Assembly: GCA_035499555.1 (NCBI GenBank)
Contig: DATJYO010000067.1
Span: 1 to 64,000 of the forward strand
Direction: 5' to 3'
Length of the DNA stretch: 64,000 nucleotides
DNA from: Bog-159 sp035499555
Lineage (GTDB): Bacteria > Acidobacteriota > Terriglobia > Bryobacterales > Bryobacteraceae
Every line of letters starts with the position of its first letter. Position 1 is the stretch's first letter. The translations under genes and the position numbers were made by a program. Below the pieces are notes generated by a model. The model was not told the origin of the DNA and searched no databases. It worked only from the letters and a program-made list of their open reading frames with translations. This document shows positions 28,101 through 37,241 of this stretch, piece by piece.

Positions 28101-28395
28101 CAAAGATCCGCTGGGACACATCTATCCCACCATCACGCTGCCCGCAAACTGGGGGTTCCCGCGCAGCTTCAATTCGCAAGACTTGCGCGTGACCAAAATA
28201 TTCCGGCTGCACGGGGAACGCCTTCTGCTGTCCACGTTCGGCGAGTGTTTCAACGTATTCAACATCGCCAACAAGACGTTCTATAACGAAGTTTTGAACG
28301 CGCCGAATTTCGGCGAAGCGGCGCAGCGGACTTCCAACATCTTCGGCACGGGCGGCCCGCGTGCGTTCCAGTTGGGCGCCCGGCTGATGTTCTAG
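25156..28395 (+). CDS. TonB-dependent receptor with carboxypeptidase-regulatory-like domain (Oar-like)
   Basis: This 1079-residue outer-membrane protein has a signal peptide at residues 1-23 and a CarboxypepD_reg/Cna-B-like domain at about 25-110 (GSLTGTAHDSTGAVMPGVNV). A plug follows (INVVTRSGGN near residue 238), then a long barrel ending in Phe, as needed for outer-membrane insertion. This architecture is very common in Acidobacteria and is thought to import complex carbohydrates or peptides. No canonical TonB box is obvious near the N-terminus. The stop is directly followed by the stop of the convergent GloVer-repeat gene. The ligand is unknown. Confidence 0.9.
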   Translation: MFDRLRLSLSLLVWACLVTAVWAQAPVGSLTGTAHDSTGAVMPGVNVTVTNKDTGLARQMTTSAEGIFSAASLPAGVYEVQATATGFRTLNLTATVQAGVVTTVDLELQLGAETEVVNVQGESAQINYDSHEISGTISHDKIQDLPVNGRSFLQLSMLEPGVSVSANNVGQYNKQFDVSVLGSSSANNSVRITVDGASVTDAINGGTQQNFSQEVVQEFQLSSANFDLSTGIGAGGAINVVTRSGGNDFHGSTFFFYRDHNMSAYPLLAHEPGEPASPYFARKQEGYWFGGPIKKDKLFFFSALEHIDQTALYSAFPSDPLFQSFGTNAPSPYHANELTERLDWRINTKNNAFLRYSHDGNNSFAPPGIGDLPSDWNVNTNWADSGVFSLISVVTPNVANEFRYSYTFWSNTNSPPTFDQCPAPCNGWGYGPSNNPVNADGPMITILGVNDFAMGQSATAPQSRLLRRHIVADNVSMQKGTHSIKFGGYWEYAKGTGSYAYADPASMELWSPELVQAYNQQLAAEGYGSYQIRLPSSFNTVSDILKLPVYAFTIGVGNPTQPPLYNRGNADHDNLFHFYGEDTWKVTPRFSLNYGLAWSFESNALNFDLLKPSYLEPIFGANGLGHERHQPHNFSPMLGFAWSVGKDNKTVIRAGAAIYYDTWDIYNRLLERVQLSPLGTGRVPLPDSAFFGFLSGLLSHPPTMVPTSFNGQPTTFTGYGVEQDLAILIAGAEKELTPTSSTPPGTTNIQLFKTSIGLLPTNFKLPYSEQASIGVQRELRSDLMVSADFVFRQYMHQLIINADLNHYYSAGGAIVPKCVGSQSVDIAAECSSGPLEADLSGARSHYEGLLMKLTKRFSHRTTGTLSYAYANAVGYNGLIDNSNYFASWGPSMGHQTLTGSLVVALPLGFQVSGITSFQSAAPFQPFVTGVDFNGNGVFGAAGESIFPGAPLPGSGFNEFGIGKGKGDLLNLVNQYNQTYAGTKDPLGHIYPTITLPANWGFPRSFNSQDLRVTKIFRLHGERLLLSTFGECFNVFNIANKTFYNEVLNAPNFGEAAQRTSNIFGTGGPRAFQLGARLMF

Positions 28396-29688
28396 CTAAG
28401 GCAGCAGCAACTCGTATACGGTACCGTAACCCGCCGAGCCGTCGAAGCCGGTCGTACCGTAGATGGCATTCGTATGATCGAGCACGATGCCCTGCGGCTG
28501 GCTGCCATCGGCGGCGCCGGTGAAGCTGTACAGTACAGACTCGTTCCAACCTCCGGATCCGTCGGGCGTGAATTGTAGGACGCCGCCGGCTCCGTACTCA
28601 CATCCGGAGGTCACGGGCACGTACAATGTTCCATTGGCCGCGTGCGCCACGCCACTGTCCGGCGAGCCGCCGTCGCCGCCGTTCGTGAAGTCGTGGATGG
28701 TGGTCAGGATGTACGGCTGACCTGTCCCTTGCGGCGCCAGTCCGAAAACGGTGCCGTACCCCGACGCTCCGCCGAGCACCGTCACCCCGTACAACACTCC
28801 GTTCCGATCGATAGCCAGGTTGCCGGCGGGTGTATCTCCGGTGGAACGTGCCGAGAAGCTAAATACGCTAATCTTGGTCCACATCCCCGATTTCGCGGGG
28901 CGGAGTTGGAAGACGGTTCCCCCTTCACTGCCGCAACACGTCGCACCGTAGAGACGGCCTCGCTCCAGAATCACGCCGGACTCCGGGCCTTGGCCGTCGG
29001 CACCGCCCAGGAAGCTGTAGATGATCCGTTCGCTCCAATCGCCAGCACCACCCGCCGGAGGAGCCAACTGAAATACCGTGCCCGCGCCGGTGGCGCCGCC
29101 GGCGAACGTGGTTCCGAATAACGTGCCCGACGGTCCGAGAGTTACCGCGGTTTTCGGACCGCTGCCATCGCTGCCACCTTGGAAACTGTAGAGTACCGTC
29201 TTCGTCCACGCATCGCCCGGGTTGGCCGGCGGGGACAGTTGAAAGACAGTCCCGTTGCCGGTAGTCCCGCCTGCGAAGGTGGTCCCATAAAGGACATTGC
29301 CCGGGCCCAAAACCAGAGACGCATCGGGCAACGCGCCATCGCTGCCGCCCAGAAAACTGTACAACAACTTCTCGGCCCAGGCGCCTCCGGCCCCCGGACT
29401 CAATTCATAAATGGCTCCGAAACTCCCCGCACCACCCGCCGCGGTTGTGCCGAACAGATTTCCATTTGTATCGACGATCACACCTGCGTCAGGATATGCG
29501 GCATTCGATCCGCCGGCAAAACTATACAGGGTACTGAACGTCTGTGCCGCACCCGGAAAGGATAGGGCCATAAGTGCCAGGGTCAGTCGCGTTACCGGCT
29601 TCTTACAGCACAACGCAAGCGCTCGACCTACACACACGGTTGAACCCTCCGTCGAGATGACTACTGGTCGAGCATAAGATACAAACAT
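28396..29688 (-). CDS. Secreted GloVer-type tandem-repeat propeller protein
   Basis: This 430-residue protein consists of about seven repeats of roughly 50 residues with the pattern YSFxGGxDGxxPxxxxxxxxGxLYGTTxxGGxxGxGTVF. This is the choice-of-anchor tandem repeat named GloVer, common in Acidobacteria. The repeats probably close into a beta propeller. Residues about 30-48 look like a signal peptide (KPVTRLTLALMALSFPGAAQ). The annotated ATG puts it far from the N-terminus, so a downstream GTG may be the true start. No membrane anchor or sorting signal is visible at the C-terminus. Function is unknown. Confidence 0.82.
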   Translation of the reverse strand: MFVSYARPVVISTEGSTVCVGRALALCCKKPVTRLTLALMALSFPGAAQTFSTLYSFAGGSNAAYPDAGVIVDTNGNLFGTTAAGGAGSFGAIYELSPGAGGAWAEKLLYSFLGGSDGALPDASLVLGPGNVLYGTTFAGGTTGNGTVFQLSPPANPGDAWTKTVLYSFQGGSDGSGPKTAVTLGPSGTLFGTTFAGGATGAGTVFQLAPPAGGAGDWSERIIYSFLGGADGQGPESGVILERGRLYGATCCGSEGGTVFQLRPAKSGMWTKISVFSFSARSTGDTPAGNLAIDRNGVLYGVTVLGGASGYGTVFGLAPQGTGQPYILTTIHDFTNGGDGGSPDSGVAHAANGTLYVPVTSGCEYGAGGVLQFTPDGSGGWNESVLYSFTGAADGSQPQGIVLDHTNAIYGTTGFDGSAGYGTVYELLLP

Positions 29689-29890
29689 GCATCGGTCAAC
29701 CTGAAAGAAGCCAATATTTTTGCCGTGTAAATGAAATCAGGCTATTTCTTGACGTCATCTTTACGCTTTTGGTTCATAATGCTGTCCAGAGTGAAACATT
29801 GGTCGCCGATTGGGGTTATAAGTTACCAATGACCGCGCCATATATCCATTAGTGTGGACCGGGAGTCACCCGGCCCATTGAGGGAGCCTT

Positions 29891-32305
29891 ATGCGAACAC
29901 TGCCGTGGTATATGCTCGGTATTTTTCTCGGGACCTGTGGCCACTCTGCGTTAGCACAGGTACCGCCCACCGACTTCGTTAACTTCGAGGGTGCCCAGAC
30001 GAATCCGGTCCGAATCTCGGCCGACGGAACCCGCCTGTTTGCCGTGAATACGCCGAATGCCTCAGTCTCCGTTTTCGATCTAACCCAACCTGCGAATCCG
30101 AAACTGATCGCGGAGATTCCGGTGGGAATCGAACCGGTTTCGGTCAACGTGAACCCGAACGTCCCCGGCAATGACGAAGCCTGGGTGGTGAATCAGGTGT
30201 CCGATAGTGTGAGCGTGGTCTCGGTTTCCCGGGGAATCGTCACGGACACGATTTACGCCAAAGACGAGCCGGCCGACGTGGTGTTCGCCAATGGCGGCCT
30301 GGCTTTCGTGAGCGTGGCACGCAGCAACCTGGTCAATGTTTACAGTGCGTCGACGCATGCCCTGGTGAAATCGATCCCTTTGAATGGCGAGGAACCGAGG
30401 GCGCTGGCGGTGAGTCCCGACAGCCAGACGGTGTACACGGCATTCGCGCTGTCGGGCAACCAGACGACCGATGTTCCGTTGTCGATTGCGCCGCCGCCAC
30501 CGCCACCCACCAACCCCGCCCTACCGGCGCCGCCGCAGGTTCCGCTCATCGTTTCCATCACCACGCCCAGTTGGGGCAAGGTGCTCGGCTACACCATGCC
30601 GGACAACGACGTAGCGGCCATCAGTGTGGCCAGCCTCTCGGTGACGAACTACTTTCCACACCTCGGAACGGACAACCTGGGCCTGGCGGTCAATCCCAAA
30701 ACGGGCAGCTTGTATGTCGCCAATATGGACGCCCTCAACCTGGTAATGTTCGAGACCAACCTGGATGGGCACTTTGTCAATCACCGAATTACCTTCGTGA
30801 ATCCGGCCAACGGGCAGGTTCAAGCCTGGGACCTGAACCCGGGAATTGACTATGGGGTTCTGCCCAATCCGGCAGCCCTGGCCACGGCTCTGGCGATGCC
30901 GACCGCGGTGGTCTGCGAACCCCAGGGCCGCTATCTTTACATCGCGGCGTTTGGGACCGATCGCGTGGGCGTATTAGACACCCTCACCGGCACGGTCAGC
31001 CGGTTTATCGAGATCGACCCGGAAGCCACCGGCGCCGCGGTCAATCCGGTCAGCAAACGCGGCCCGCGCGGCTTGGCCCTGAATTCCGCTGCTAATCTGC
31101 TCTACGTTCTTAACCGGATCTACAATACCATCTCAATCGTCAATCTCTCCTCCGATACCGTGATCGCCGAGATTCCGACGGGATCTTTCGATCCCACTCC
31201 CGTGGTGATCCGCAACGGGCGCGGGTTTCTTTACGACCATAAGCTCTCCGGCAACGGCACGGGAGCCTGCGCCTCCTGTCACATCGACGCCGAGATGGAC
31301 CTGCTGGCCTGGAACCTGGGCAATCCCGACGGCGACATGACGAGCCTGGATCAGGGCGGCACAACCATCTCGTTCCATCCCATGAAAGGCCCCATGACGA
31401 CGCAGACGCTGCGCGGGCTGGTGAACGTAGAGCCGTATCACTGGCGCGGCGACCAGCCCAACTTCGCAGCCTTCAACAGCACCTTCTCGAACCTGATGGG
31501 CGGCTCGCAGCTTTCCGATGCCGACATGACGGCGTTCACGAATTTCATCAACACGATCGCTTACATGCCCAATCCCAACCAGAACCTGGACCGCTCCCTT
31601 CCGGCCACCGTGCCTCTTCCGGATTATTCCGCGCCAGGCGATCCGAATGCGGGGCAGTCGGCCTTCCTGACCCTGCCGGTCAACCTGCAAGGGCAGACCT
31701 GCAACGCTTGCCACACCGCGAATCCGGGGCCCGGCACCGACGGATTGATCGATCTCGCCAACTCCAAGGTGGGCTCCCAGCCTCTGAAACACTCGCAGTT
31801 GCGGAACATGTATCAGAAGACGAACGCCAATTTCAACAAAGGCGCGGCGAGCGTCAACGGCTTTGCGTTCGATCACGCGGGCGTCATCCAAGGACTATTC
31901 GATTTCCTGAGCGGCTCACAATTTCCGGTAATCGCCAATAACCCCACGGACAAAGCGAATATCGAGGCGTACCTGTTATGCTTCGACACCGGCACGGCGC
32001 CCGCGGTGGGCTATTCGCGCACGCTGACCTCCGCCGGCGTGGCCACTGGTCCGGCGCAGAGCGACTGGAGCACGCTCGCAACTCAAGCCGCAGCCGGCAA
32101 CATCGACTTGATCGCCAATGGCACCGTACGGGGCCAAATTCACGGACTGCTTTATCTGCCGGCCACCAACAATTATCAGACCGACACCCCGGGACTCGGT
32201 CCGTTCACGCGCGCGCAGCTTACGGCACTGATCGCCAAGGGCGACACGTTAACGATCATGGGCGTACCGCCCGGCTCGGGAACCTGGATGTACACCCGCC
32301 GTTGA
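29891..32305 (+). CDS. Secreted beta-propeller / diheme cytochrome c fusion protein
   Basis: This 804-residue protein has a signal peptide at residues 1-22. A YVTN-type propeller covers about 30-440 and is interrupted by a proline run near residues 201-216. The cytochrome part has two heme sites, CASCH at 460-464 and CNACH at 604-608, in an arrangement that resembles diheme peroxidase/MauG-like proteins. It probably acts in the periplasm on a redox partner or carries out an oxidation. The start is supported by GAGGGA just upstream. No partner gene lies beside it. The stop touches that of the convergent gene at 32306. Confidence 0.85.
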   Translation: MRTLPWYMLGIFLGTCGHSALAQVPPTDFVNFEGAQTNPVRISADGTRLFAVNTPNASVSVFDLTQPANPKLIAEIPVGIEPVSVNVNPNVPGNDEAWVVNQVSDSVSVVSVSRGIVTDTIYAKDEPADVVFANGGLAFVSVARSNLVNVYSASTHALVKSIPLNGEEPRALAVSPDSQTVYTAFALSGNQTTDVPLSIAPPPPPPTNPALPAPPQVPLIVSITTPSWGKVLGYTMPDNDVAAISVASLSVTNYFPHLGTDNLGLAVNPKTGSLYVANMDALNLVMFETNLDGHFVNHRITFVNPANGQVQAWDLNPGIDYGVLPNPAALATALAMPTAVVCEPQGRYLYIAAFGTDRVGVLDTLTGTVSRFIEIDPEATGAAVNPVSKRGPRGLALNSAANLLYVLNRIYNTISIVNLSSDTVIAEIPTGSFDPTPVVIRNGRGFLYDHKLSGNGTGACASCHIDAEMDLLAWNLGNPDGDMTSLDQGGTTISFHPMKGPMTTQTLRGLVNVEPYHWRGDQPNFAAFNSTFSNLMGGSQLSDADMTAFTNFINTIAYMPNPNQNLDRSLPATVPLPDYSAPGDPNAGQSAFLTLPVNLQGQTCNACHTANPGPGTDGLIDLANSKVGSQPLKHSQLRNMYQKTNANFNKGAASVNGFAFDHAGVIQGLFDFLSGSQFPVIANNPTDKANIEAYLLCFDTGTAPAVGYSRTLTSAGVATGPAQSDWSTLATQAAAGNIDLIANGTVRGQIHGLLYLPATNNYQTDTPGLGPFTRAQLTALIAKGDTLTIMGVPPGSGTWMYTRR

Positions 32306-34210
32306 CTACTTCAGGTCGAGCTGCACCGTGTTGGCGGCCTGGCCGTCCACGGTGAGGACCAGATTCACCGTGCCGCTATTGAACAGGCTCGCCGGAATCT
32401 GTATGTTCACCTGATCCTCTCCGGTGTAACCGGACGGGCCGGCATACTGCACCGCCACGCTCTGTCCGTTTACCGTGGCGGTAGCCGCGGAGAGCGCCGA
32501 AACGTGCCGGATGCCGGTGCCGAACAGCTCAATATACAGCGCATCGGTGGATGCCAGACTGATGGGCGCGGGCGAACAATCCGCCGCACTGGAACACGTG
32601 AAGGTGGCTTGGGTGGATTGGGATCCATCGGCATGCACGATGATCGCCTCCGCCGCCGCGGCGCCCTGGCCATTGGCGCTGGCGGTGTAGAGACCCGGCA
32701 TCACCGATGCGACTAATACCGTGCCGGAAGTCATGGTTCCGTCGCCGCTCGTGATAGTCAAGGTTGCGGGACCGGTCTGGACTTTTGCCGGGACATAGTA
32801 ATTCACCTGCGTCTGGGCCACATAGAACATCGGCAGCTCGAAGGTGGTGTTCGAGCTGTCCACCAGGGTGGCCGTGGTGCCGCCCAGCGTGGTCGGGAAC
32901 GTGCCGTCGAGTAGGGTGACGGTCGCCAGATCGGCTCCGAAGGCGCTCACCAGGTTGTCGGGCGCGACCACCGTCTGGGCGTTGCAGGGGCTGGCCGGCG
33001 TGCCGCAGTCGGGGGTAAAAACGCTGGGGAGCGTAGCATAGCTGGCGCTCGAAAGGCTGACCACCTGTTTCACCCCCAATGTCTGGCTGATCTTCAGATA
33101 TGCCAGGCCGGTGGACGAGAGTTGGCCGTTTTCGATAGCCGTTAGCGCGTTGTTGATATAGGTGGTGTTGAACGGATTGTCCGCTCCGGCCGCGCCGAGG
33201 TAAAAATAGTCTGCCGTGGTGAACGGCGTTAAAGCCTCCATCTGGTTTGCGGAAGCATACGCAGCCATGGCCTGCAGCCACGTGGCGTCGAGGGTCGCGA
33301 AGGCCGCGTCACAGTCGCCCACGAGAGTGTATGCGTCGAGTCCCTCCGGGTTGGATTGCCAGCCGGGCGGAAGAACGGCCGGCAAATCCTTGGGAGCCCA
33401 TGTCTCTTCCACGTAGATGCCTTTGCCATTGGCATGCGCCAGGCTCACCCACGTGTCCAGTTGCGCGAAATACTGATCCTGATAGACATCCATCGTCATG
33501 AAGTCCAGTTGCGGCAGGGTGACGTTGTATTCGAAGTACGTGTTTTCGGCGGAACTGTAGAATCCACCCGCGCCCAGCCGGATATGCGGGGAGGCGGCCC
33601 GGATCAGCGGCGCCACGGCCTGGATGAAGCCGCCCCAGTCGGCAGTGCTGGCGGTGACGCCCAGCCGCGCATTCTGGGTAGTCGGCTCATGCACGATGAC
33701 GAAATTATCCGGGTGCCAGCGGGCAGCCATGGCCGGGTAGGTGCTCATGGCGGTGCTTTGAAACGCGGAGAAACTGGCTCCGCCCGGGAAATCCTTACTG
33801 GTGAGCGTCGGATCTATCGCTAATTGCAATCCGAGTTCCCGGATGTGCGCGACGATGGCGTCGTATGCCGCGGCGGCGATGGGGTCGTTGATCGACGTCA
33901 CCCCCGGGTTCAGGTCCACACGTTGCGCTCCCGCAGCCTTCAGCCCTTCCACATATTGCAGCAGCGTGCTGACCGGCATGTTGTCGATCAGCCCGCCGTT
34001 GGCGTACAACAGGTTGCTGCTCAGGACGATCGGATGCGTGGCTGGACCCAGGGAACTTTCGAACGTGTTGATGGCGGCGGTGGTAGTGTTGATGAACGTC
34101 TGGCAATCGCTGTCACACGTCTGTGCCGGTGCACGGTGTGTCATCGTGAAAACCATCACGAATAGGCACGCGATCCTCCAGAACGGTGCTTCCGGGTTGC
34201 GGCTCCCCAT
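32306..34210 (-). CDS. Secreted TIM-barrel-like protein with TIGR03437-type C-terminal domain
   Basis: This 634-residue protein has a signal peptide (FWRIACLFVMVFTM, ending APAQ). A region of about 350 residues follows whose strands suggest a clan-A glycosidase-like TIM barrel: FVIVHEP near the fourth strand, LDFMTMDVY near the sixth and IYVEETW near the seventh. The two Glu could be acid/base and nucleophile; this is inference. Residues from about 395 match the Solibacter C-terminal domain (LVSAFGADLA, QVNYYVPA, VMPGLYTAS). The ATG at 34210 is chosen because it leads straight into the signal peptide; in-frame starts lie at 34264 and 34282. It follows the FN3 protein gene and has no promoter of its own that I can see. 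Confidence 0.75.
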   Translation of the reverse strand: MGSRNPEAPFWRIACLFVMVFTMTHRAPAQTCDSDCQTFINTTTAAINTFESSLGPATHPIVLSSNLLYANGGLIDNMPVSTLLQYVEGLKAAGAQRVDLNPGVTSINDPIAAAAYDAIVAHIRELGLQLAIDPTLTSKDFPGGASFSAFQSTAMSTYPAMAARWHPDNFVIVHEPTTQNARLGVTASTADWGGFIQAVAPLIRAASPHIRLGAGGFYSSAENTYFEYNVTLPQLDFMTMDVYQDQYFAQLDTWVSLAHANGKGIYVEETWAPKDLPAVLPPGWQSNPEGLDAYTLVGDCDAAFATLDATWLQAMAAYASANQMEALTPFTTADYFYLGAAGADNPFNTTYINNALTAIENGQLSSTGLAYLKISQTLGVKQVVSLSSASYATLPSVFTPDCGTPASPCNAQTVVAPDNLVSAFGADLATVTLLDGTFPTTLGGTTATLVDSSNTTFELPMFYVAQTQVNYYVPAKVQTGPATLTITSGDGTMTSGTVLVASVMPGLYTASANGQGAAAAEAIIVHADGSQSTQATFTCSSAADCSPAPISLASTDALYIELFGTGIRHVSALSAATATVNGQSVAVQYAGPSGYTGEDQVNIQIPASLFNSGTVNLVLTVDGQAANTVQLDLK

Positions 34211-34287
34211 AGAAAGTCGAACCCGGACAGCATCCGTTCCACTCTGCCGGGGGTACCGCCGCATACCGGCGAAACCCCGCACCGCCC

Positions 34288-37050
34288 TTACGGAGTCGTC
34301 ACCGTAGCTGGAGCCGATAGCGCCGACGCGTCCTGGCCCGAATCGATGGCCGAAATCGCATAGTAATAGGTCGTCCCGCCCACCACGGTGCTATCCGTGT
34401 AGCTCTTGGTCGTGCGCTGGCCAAGATAACCGGCGGTGGTCACCGGCAGCGTGGTACTGCGGTAGATCTTGTAGCTGGATATCGACAGGCCAGGGGGCGG
34501 GTTCGATTCGGACCATGTGACGGTCACCTTGGTAGAGCTGTTGGCGGTGGCCATTACGTTGGTTGGCGCATTGGGTATCGGCGGCGTGGTGACATTTGCC
34601 GTAGCGGAATTCACCGAATTGTCGTTGGCCGTATCCGTGGCTACGACATAGCAGAAGTATTTCGTCGCGGCGGTGGCCTGGGTGTAGCTAAAGCTGAAGT
34701 TCGGGCCGGCGCCCCCTGCCGCCTGGCCGTACTTCGTTTCGCCGGTAGGCGACGTGCCGCAATAAATTGTAAAGTGTCCGGCCGCCAGACCGCCCGACGC
34801 CGCGGACCATGTCCAGGCCACTTTGAACTTGGTGGCCGCGCTGGCTGTCATCTGGACGTTGTCCGGCGCCGGAGGCGCGGCATACGTGGTAGCCGATACC
34901 GGAACAGACGGCACGGAATTGTTGTGCGACGTGTCGGCCGCCACGATCTCGTAGTAATACGTCGTACCGGGGGTCAGCCCGGTGTTGCTATACGATTTGG
35001 CGGTCGTGTTGGCGATCTTCGTAAAATCCCCGTTGGTCGTGCCCCGATAAACCTGGTAACTGGAGATCGAGAGCCCGCCGGGCGGAATGGTTTCCTGCCA
35101 GGTTATGGTGATCTTGGTCGCGGAACTGGGTGTCGCCACTACATTGCTGGGCGAATTGGGCAGCGGCAAGGTGGTGGAGCAAGCAATGTTGGAAATTGGA
35201 GACGACAGTTTATTCTCTACGGCCACTATGCCGTAGCAGTAGGTAGTGGAGGGGTTCAGCGGCTGGTGCGTGTACTGCGTCTTGCTGCCCGGGGCTGTCG
35301 CAACCTGTTGCAGGCTGGACGCGGATGGACCCGACCAGATCTGGTATTGGCTCACCGTGCCGGTGGCCGGGGCGGTCCACTTCACGATGATTTCCGAGGG
35401 CGATTGAGCCGTGGCCATCACGCCGGAAGGGCTATTCGGCGGAGTGCTCGGAGCCGTTGTGACGCTGAACGCAGCCGATAGGCCCGACTCGTTATTGACC
35501 ATGTCGAAGGCCTGAACCTGGTATTGATAAGTGGTGTTGTCGGTCAGGCCGGTATCCACGTATTGGGTCAGAGCCGTATTCCCAATCCAAACGCCCGTGC
35601 ACGTCGTACTGGGAGGAACGGGCGCGCAGCGCAGGATGTTGTAGCCCGCTACCCCGACGTCATCCGTTGATGCCGTCCACGCCATACTGACCGAGTTATA
35701 GCCCGCTGTCCCGCCCGGCTTACCGGGGGTGGACGGCGCGTTCGTGTCGGGCGGATTCACCTGGCGGCTGTGGTAGCTTAACCCGGTCGCCGTGATTTGA
35801 GGAGCCTGATCGGCGACACTGGCGTCGTTATTCCCATTCGACAAGACGATGCTTTCCGTACAGCTATCGGTAGTGCAGGTACAGTTCGCCGCGCCGCCGT
35901 TAGCGACCGTGCCGCCGTAGGTCTGGTAAGCGAATAAATAGTCCGTTCCTTCGGTCGACAGATAGAGTACCGGCGTGTAGTTCGCCTGGGTATAGTTCAC
36001 GAGATTCTGCATGGTTTGACCGAAGTTCGAGTCAATCGGCGCCCAGAAACTGAACGGATTCCGTCCCCTGTAGAACGAAGAAGGTTGTACATTGTACTCG
36101 GCATCTTCCGTTTTCCATGCCCAGGATTCACTGACCGCGACCGGCTTCCCTGCCAACTGCGCCTGTTGGGCGATGAGCAGAGCGTTGTTCAGGTAGCTGG
36201 CCCCCTGCCAGGTGAGGATCGGATAGACGTGGTAATCGATATAATCCAGGGGCAGGGCGATATAGTCGAGAACGTACTCCAGTAAGCCGGCAGGTGGATA
36301 CGCGCCCAGCCAGGTCCCAAAACCGGCGCCTAATTTGATGGTGAGATTGACCAGCCGCACGGCGGTGATTTCACCGGCGATCATGAGGGCGGCTTGCACA
36401 GGGTCACTCAAGCTGCTCTGCCCGGTGGTCAGCGCTTCGGTATCCGGCTCTTCGCCCAATATCAGAAAATCGGGATTAACCTGCTGGGCGATGGTCTGGG
36501 CCATGGTCGCGCGCGCAGCCATATACTCGGGCCAGGTCAGCCCGGCATAGAACGAAGTGACGTTAGTCCAGCCGGCTTCTGGCTGATTGGCGAGCAGAAT
36601 CGTATTCTGGATGATTACCTTCAAACCCATGGCGTGCAAATCGCTGACCAGGGTCTGATAGAAGTTCAGATATGGCTGCATGGCCGACTGGCTGCCCCAA
36701 AAAGGCTCGTAGAGCAGCGGGAAACCGATGGTGATTTTGACCGCTTGCATTCCCATGGCCTGCAATTCCTGCGCCTGGGCCAGCGAACTCGGCAACGCGT
36801 TGTCCACCGACGGACCGGCGTTGGAGTCCGCCTGCTGCAGTTGCCCTGTGTGTAAGACAGGAATCTGGGGTGGAGTTCCAATGGACGCGTTGAACGCATC
36901 CATGTAACCCTGGACCTCCGTGGCGATGGTCGTGCAATACCCCGCCGGCACCGCCGGTGGCGTAGGCGGTGTTGGAACATCGGCGTGAGAGGGCAGGCAG
37001 ACAAACGACAGGGCTGCCAGAAGGCAGAGAATTCTCGGCTTGGATTTCAT
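34288..37050 (-). CDS. Secreted TIM-barrel-like protein with five fibronectin type III domains, paralogue A
   Basis: This 920-residue protein has a signal peptide at residues 1-24, a barrel-like domain at about 35-425 and five FN3 domains at about 440-530, 537-627, 631-721, 726-821 and 826-920. LGEEPDTE near residue 200, YIDYHVYP near 271 and VSESW near 308 resemble strands four, six and seven of clan-A glycosidases, so two Glu could be catalytic. A Cys motif, NCTCTTDSC, lies near residue 390. FN3 linkers are usual in extracellular polysaccharidases. The start at 37050 is supported by AGGAAG ten bases upstream. It is about 60% like paralogue B across the barrel by eye. The substrate is unknown. 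Confidence 0.8.
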   Translation of the reverse strand: MKSKPRILCLLAALSFVCLPSHADVPTPPTPPAVPAGYCTTIATEVQGYMDAFNASIGTPPQIPVLHTGQLQQADSNAGPSVDNALPSSLAQAQELQAMGMQAVKITIGFPLLYEPFWGSQSAMQPYLNFYQTLVSDLHAMGLKVIIQNTILLANQPEAGWTNVTSFYAGLTWPEYMAARATMAQTIAQQVNPDFLILGEEPDTEALTTGQSSLSDPVQAALMIAGEITAVRLVNLTIKLGAGFGTWLGAYPPAGLLEYVLDYIALPLDYIDYHVYPILTWQGASYLNNALLIAQQAQLAGKPVAVSESWAWKTEDAEYNVQPSSFYRGRNPFSFWAPIDSNFGQTMQNLVNYTQANYTPVLYLSTEGTDYLFAYQTYGGTVANGGAANCTCTTDSCTESIVLSNGNNDASVADQAPQITATGLSYHSRQVNPPDTNAPSTPGKPGGTAGYNSVSMAWTASTDDVGVAGYNILRCAPVPPSTTCTGVWIGNTALTQYVDTGLTDNTTYQYQVQAFDMVNNESGLSAAFSVTTAPSTPPNSPSGVMATAQSPSEIIVKWTAPATGTVSQYQIWSGPSASSLQQVATAPGSKTQYTHQPLNPSTTYCYGIVAVENKLSSPISNIACSTTLPLPNSPSNVVATPSSATKITITWQETIPPGGLSISSYQVYRGTTNGDFTKIANTTAKSYSNTGLTPGTTYYYEIVAADTSHNNSVPSVPVSATTYAAPPAPDNVQMTASAATKFKVAWTWSAASGGLAAGHFTIYCGTSPTGETKYGQAAGGAGPNFSFSYTQATAATKYFCYVVATDTANDNSVNSATANVTTPPIPNAPTNVMATANSSTKVTVTWSESNPPPGLSISSYKIYRSTTLPVTTAGYLGQRTTKSYTDSTVVGGTTYYYAISAIDSGQDASALSAPATVTTP

Positions 37051-37060
37051 CGAAATGGCT

Positions 37061-37066
37061 CTTCCT
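37061..37066 (-). promoter_or_regulatory. Ribosome binding site deciding the start of FN3 protein A
   Basis: AGGAAG on the minus strand lies ten bases before the ATG at 37050, which also begins a good signal peptide. This favours it over an in-frame start at 37128. Confidence 0.55.
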
Positions 37067-37154
37067 GATGTGGCTCTCGAACCGGATTCGGCGGCATTGT
37101 GGCGCCCAGGCACACCAACCGGTCCCATCGTCCCAATGAGGCAGACGTTCCGCT

Positions 37155-37184
37155 AGTATGAACTGTCCAAAAGGTTGTTGTCAA
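37155..37184 (-). promoter_or_regulatory. Sigma70-type promoter for FN3 protein A
   Basis: Minus-strand TTGACA (37179-37184) and CATACT (37155-37160) are separated by 18 bases. The architecture and flanks (GTATTGACAA) match the promoter of the paralogue at 39257-39286. Confidence 0.7.
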
Positions 37185-37241
37185 TACATATTGTGGTTAA
37201 TTCAAAGTCCCATGCGGCCCATGCGCTCCCCGAATTTCGGC

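Noticed and set aside
29753..29785. TTGACG and CATAAT before the cytochrome gene as a promoter
   Set aside because: The spacing is 20 bases, outside the usual range, so I do not call it.
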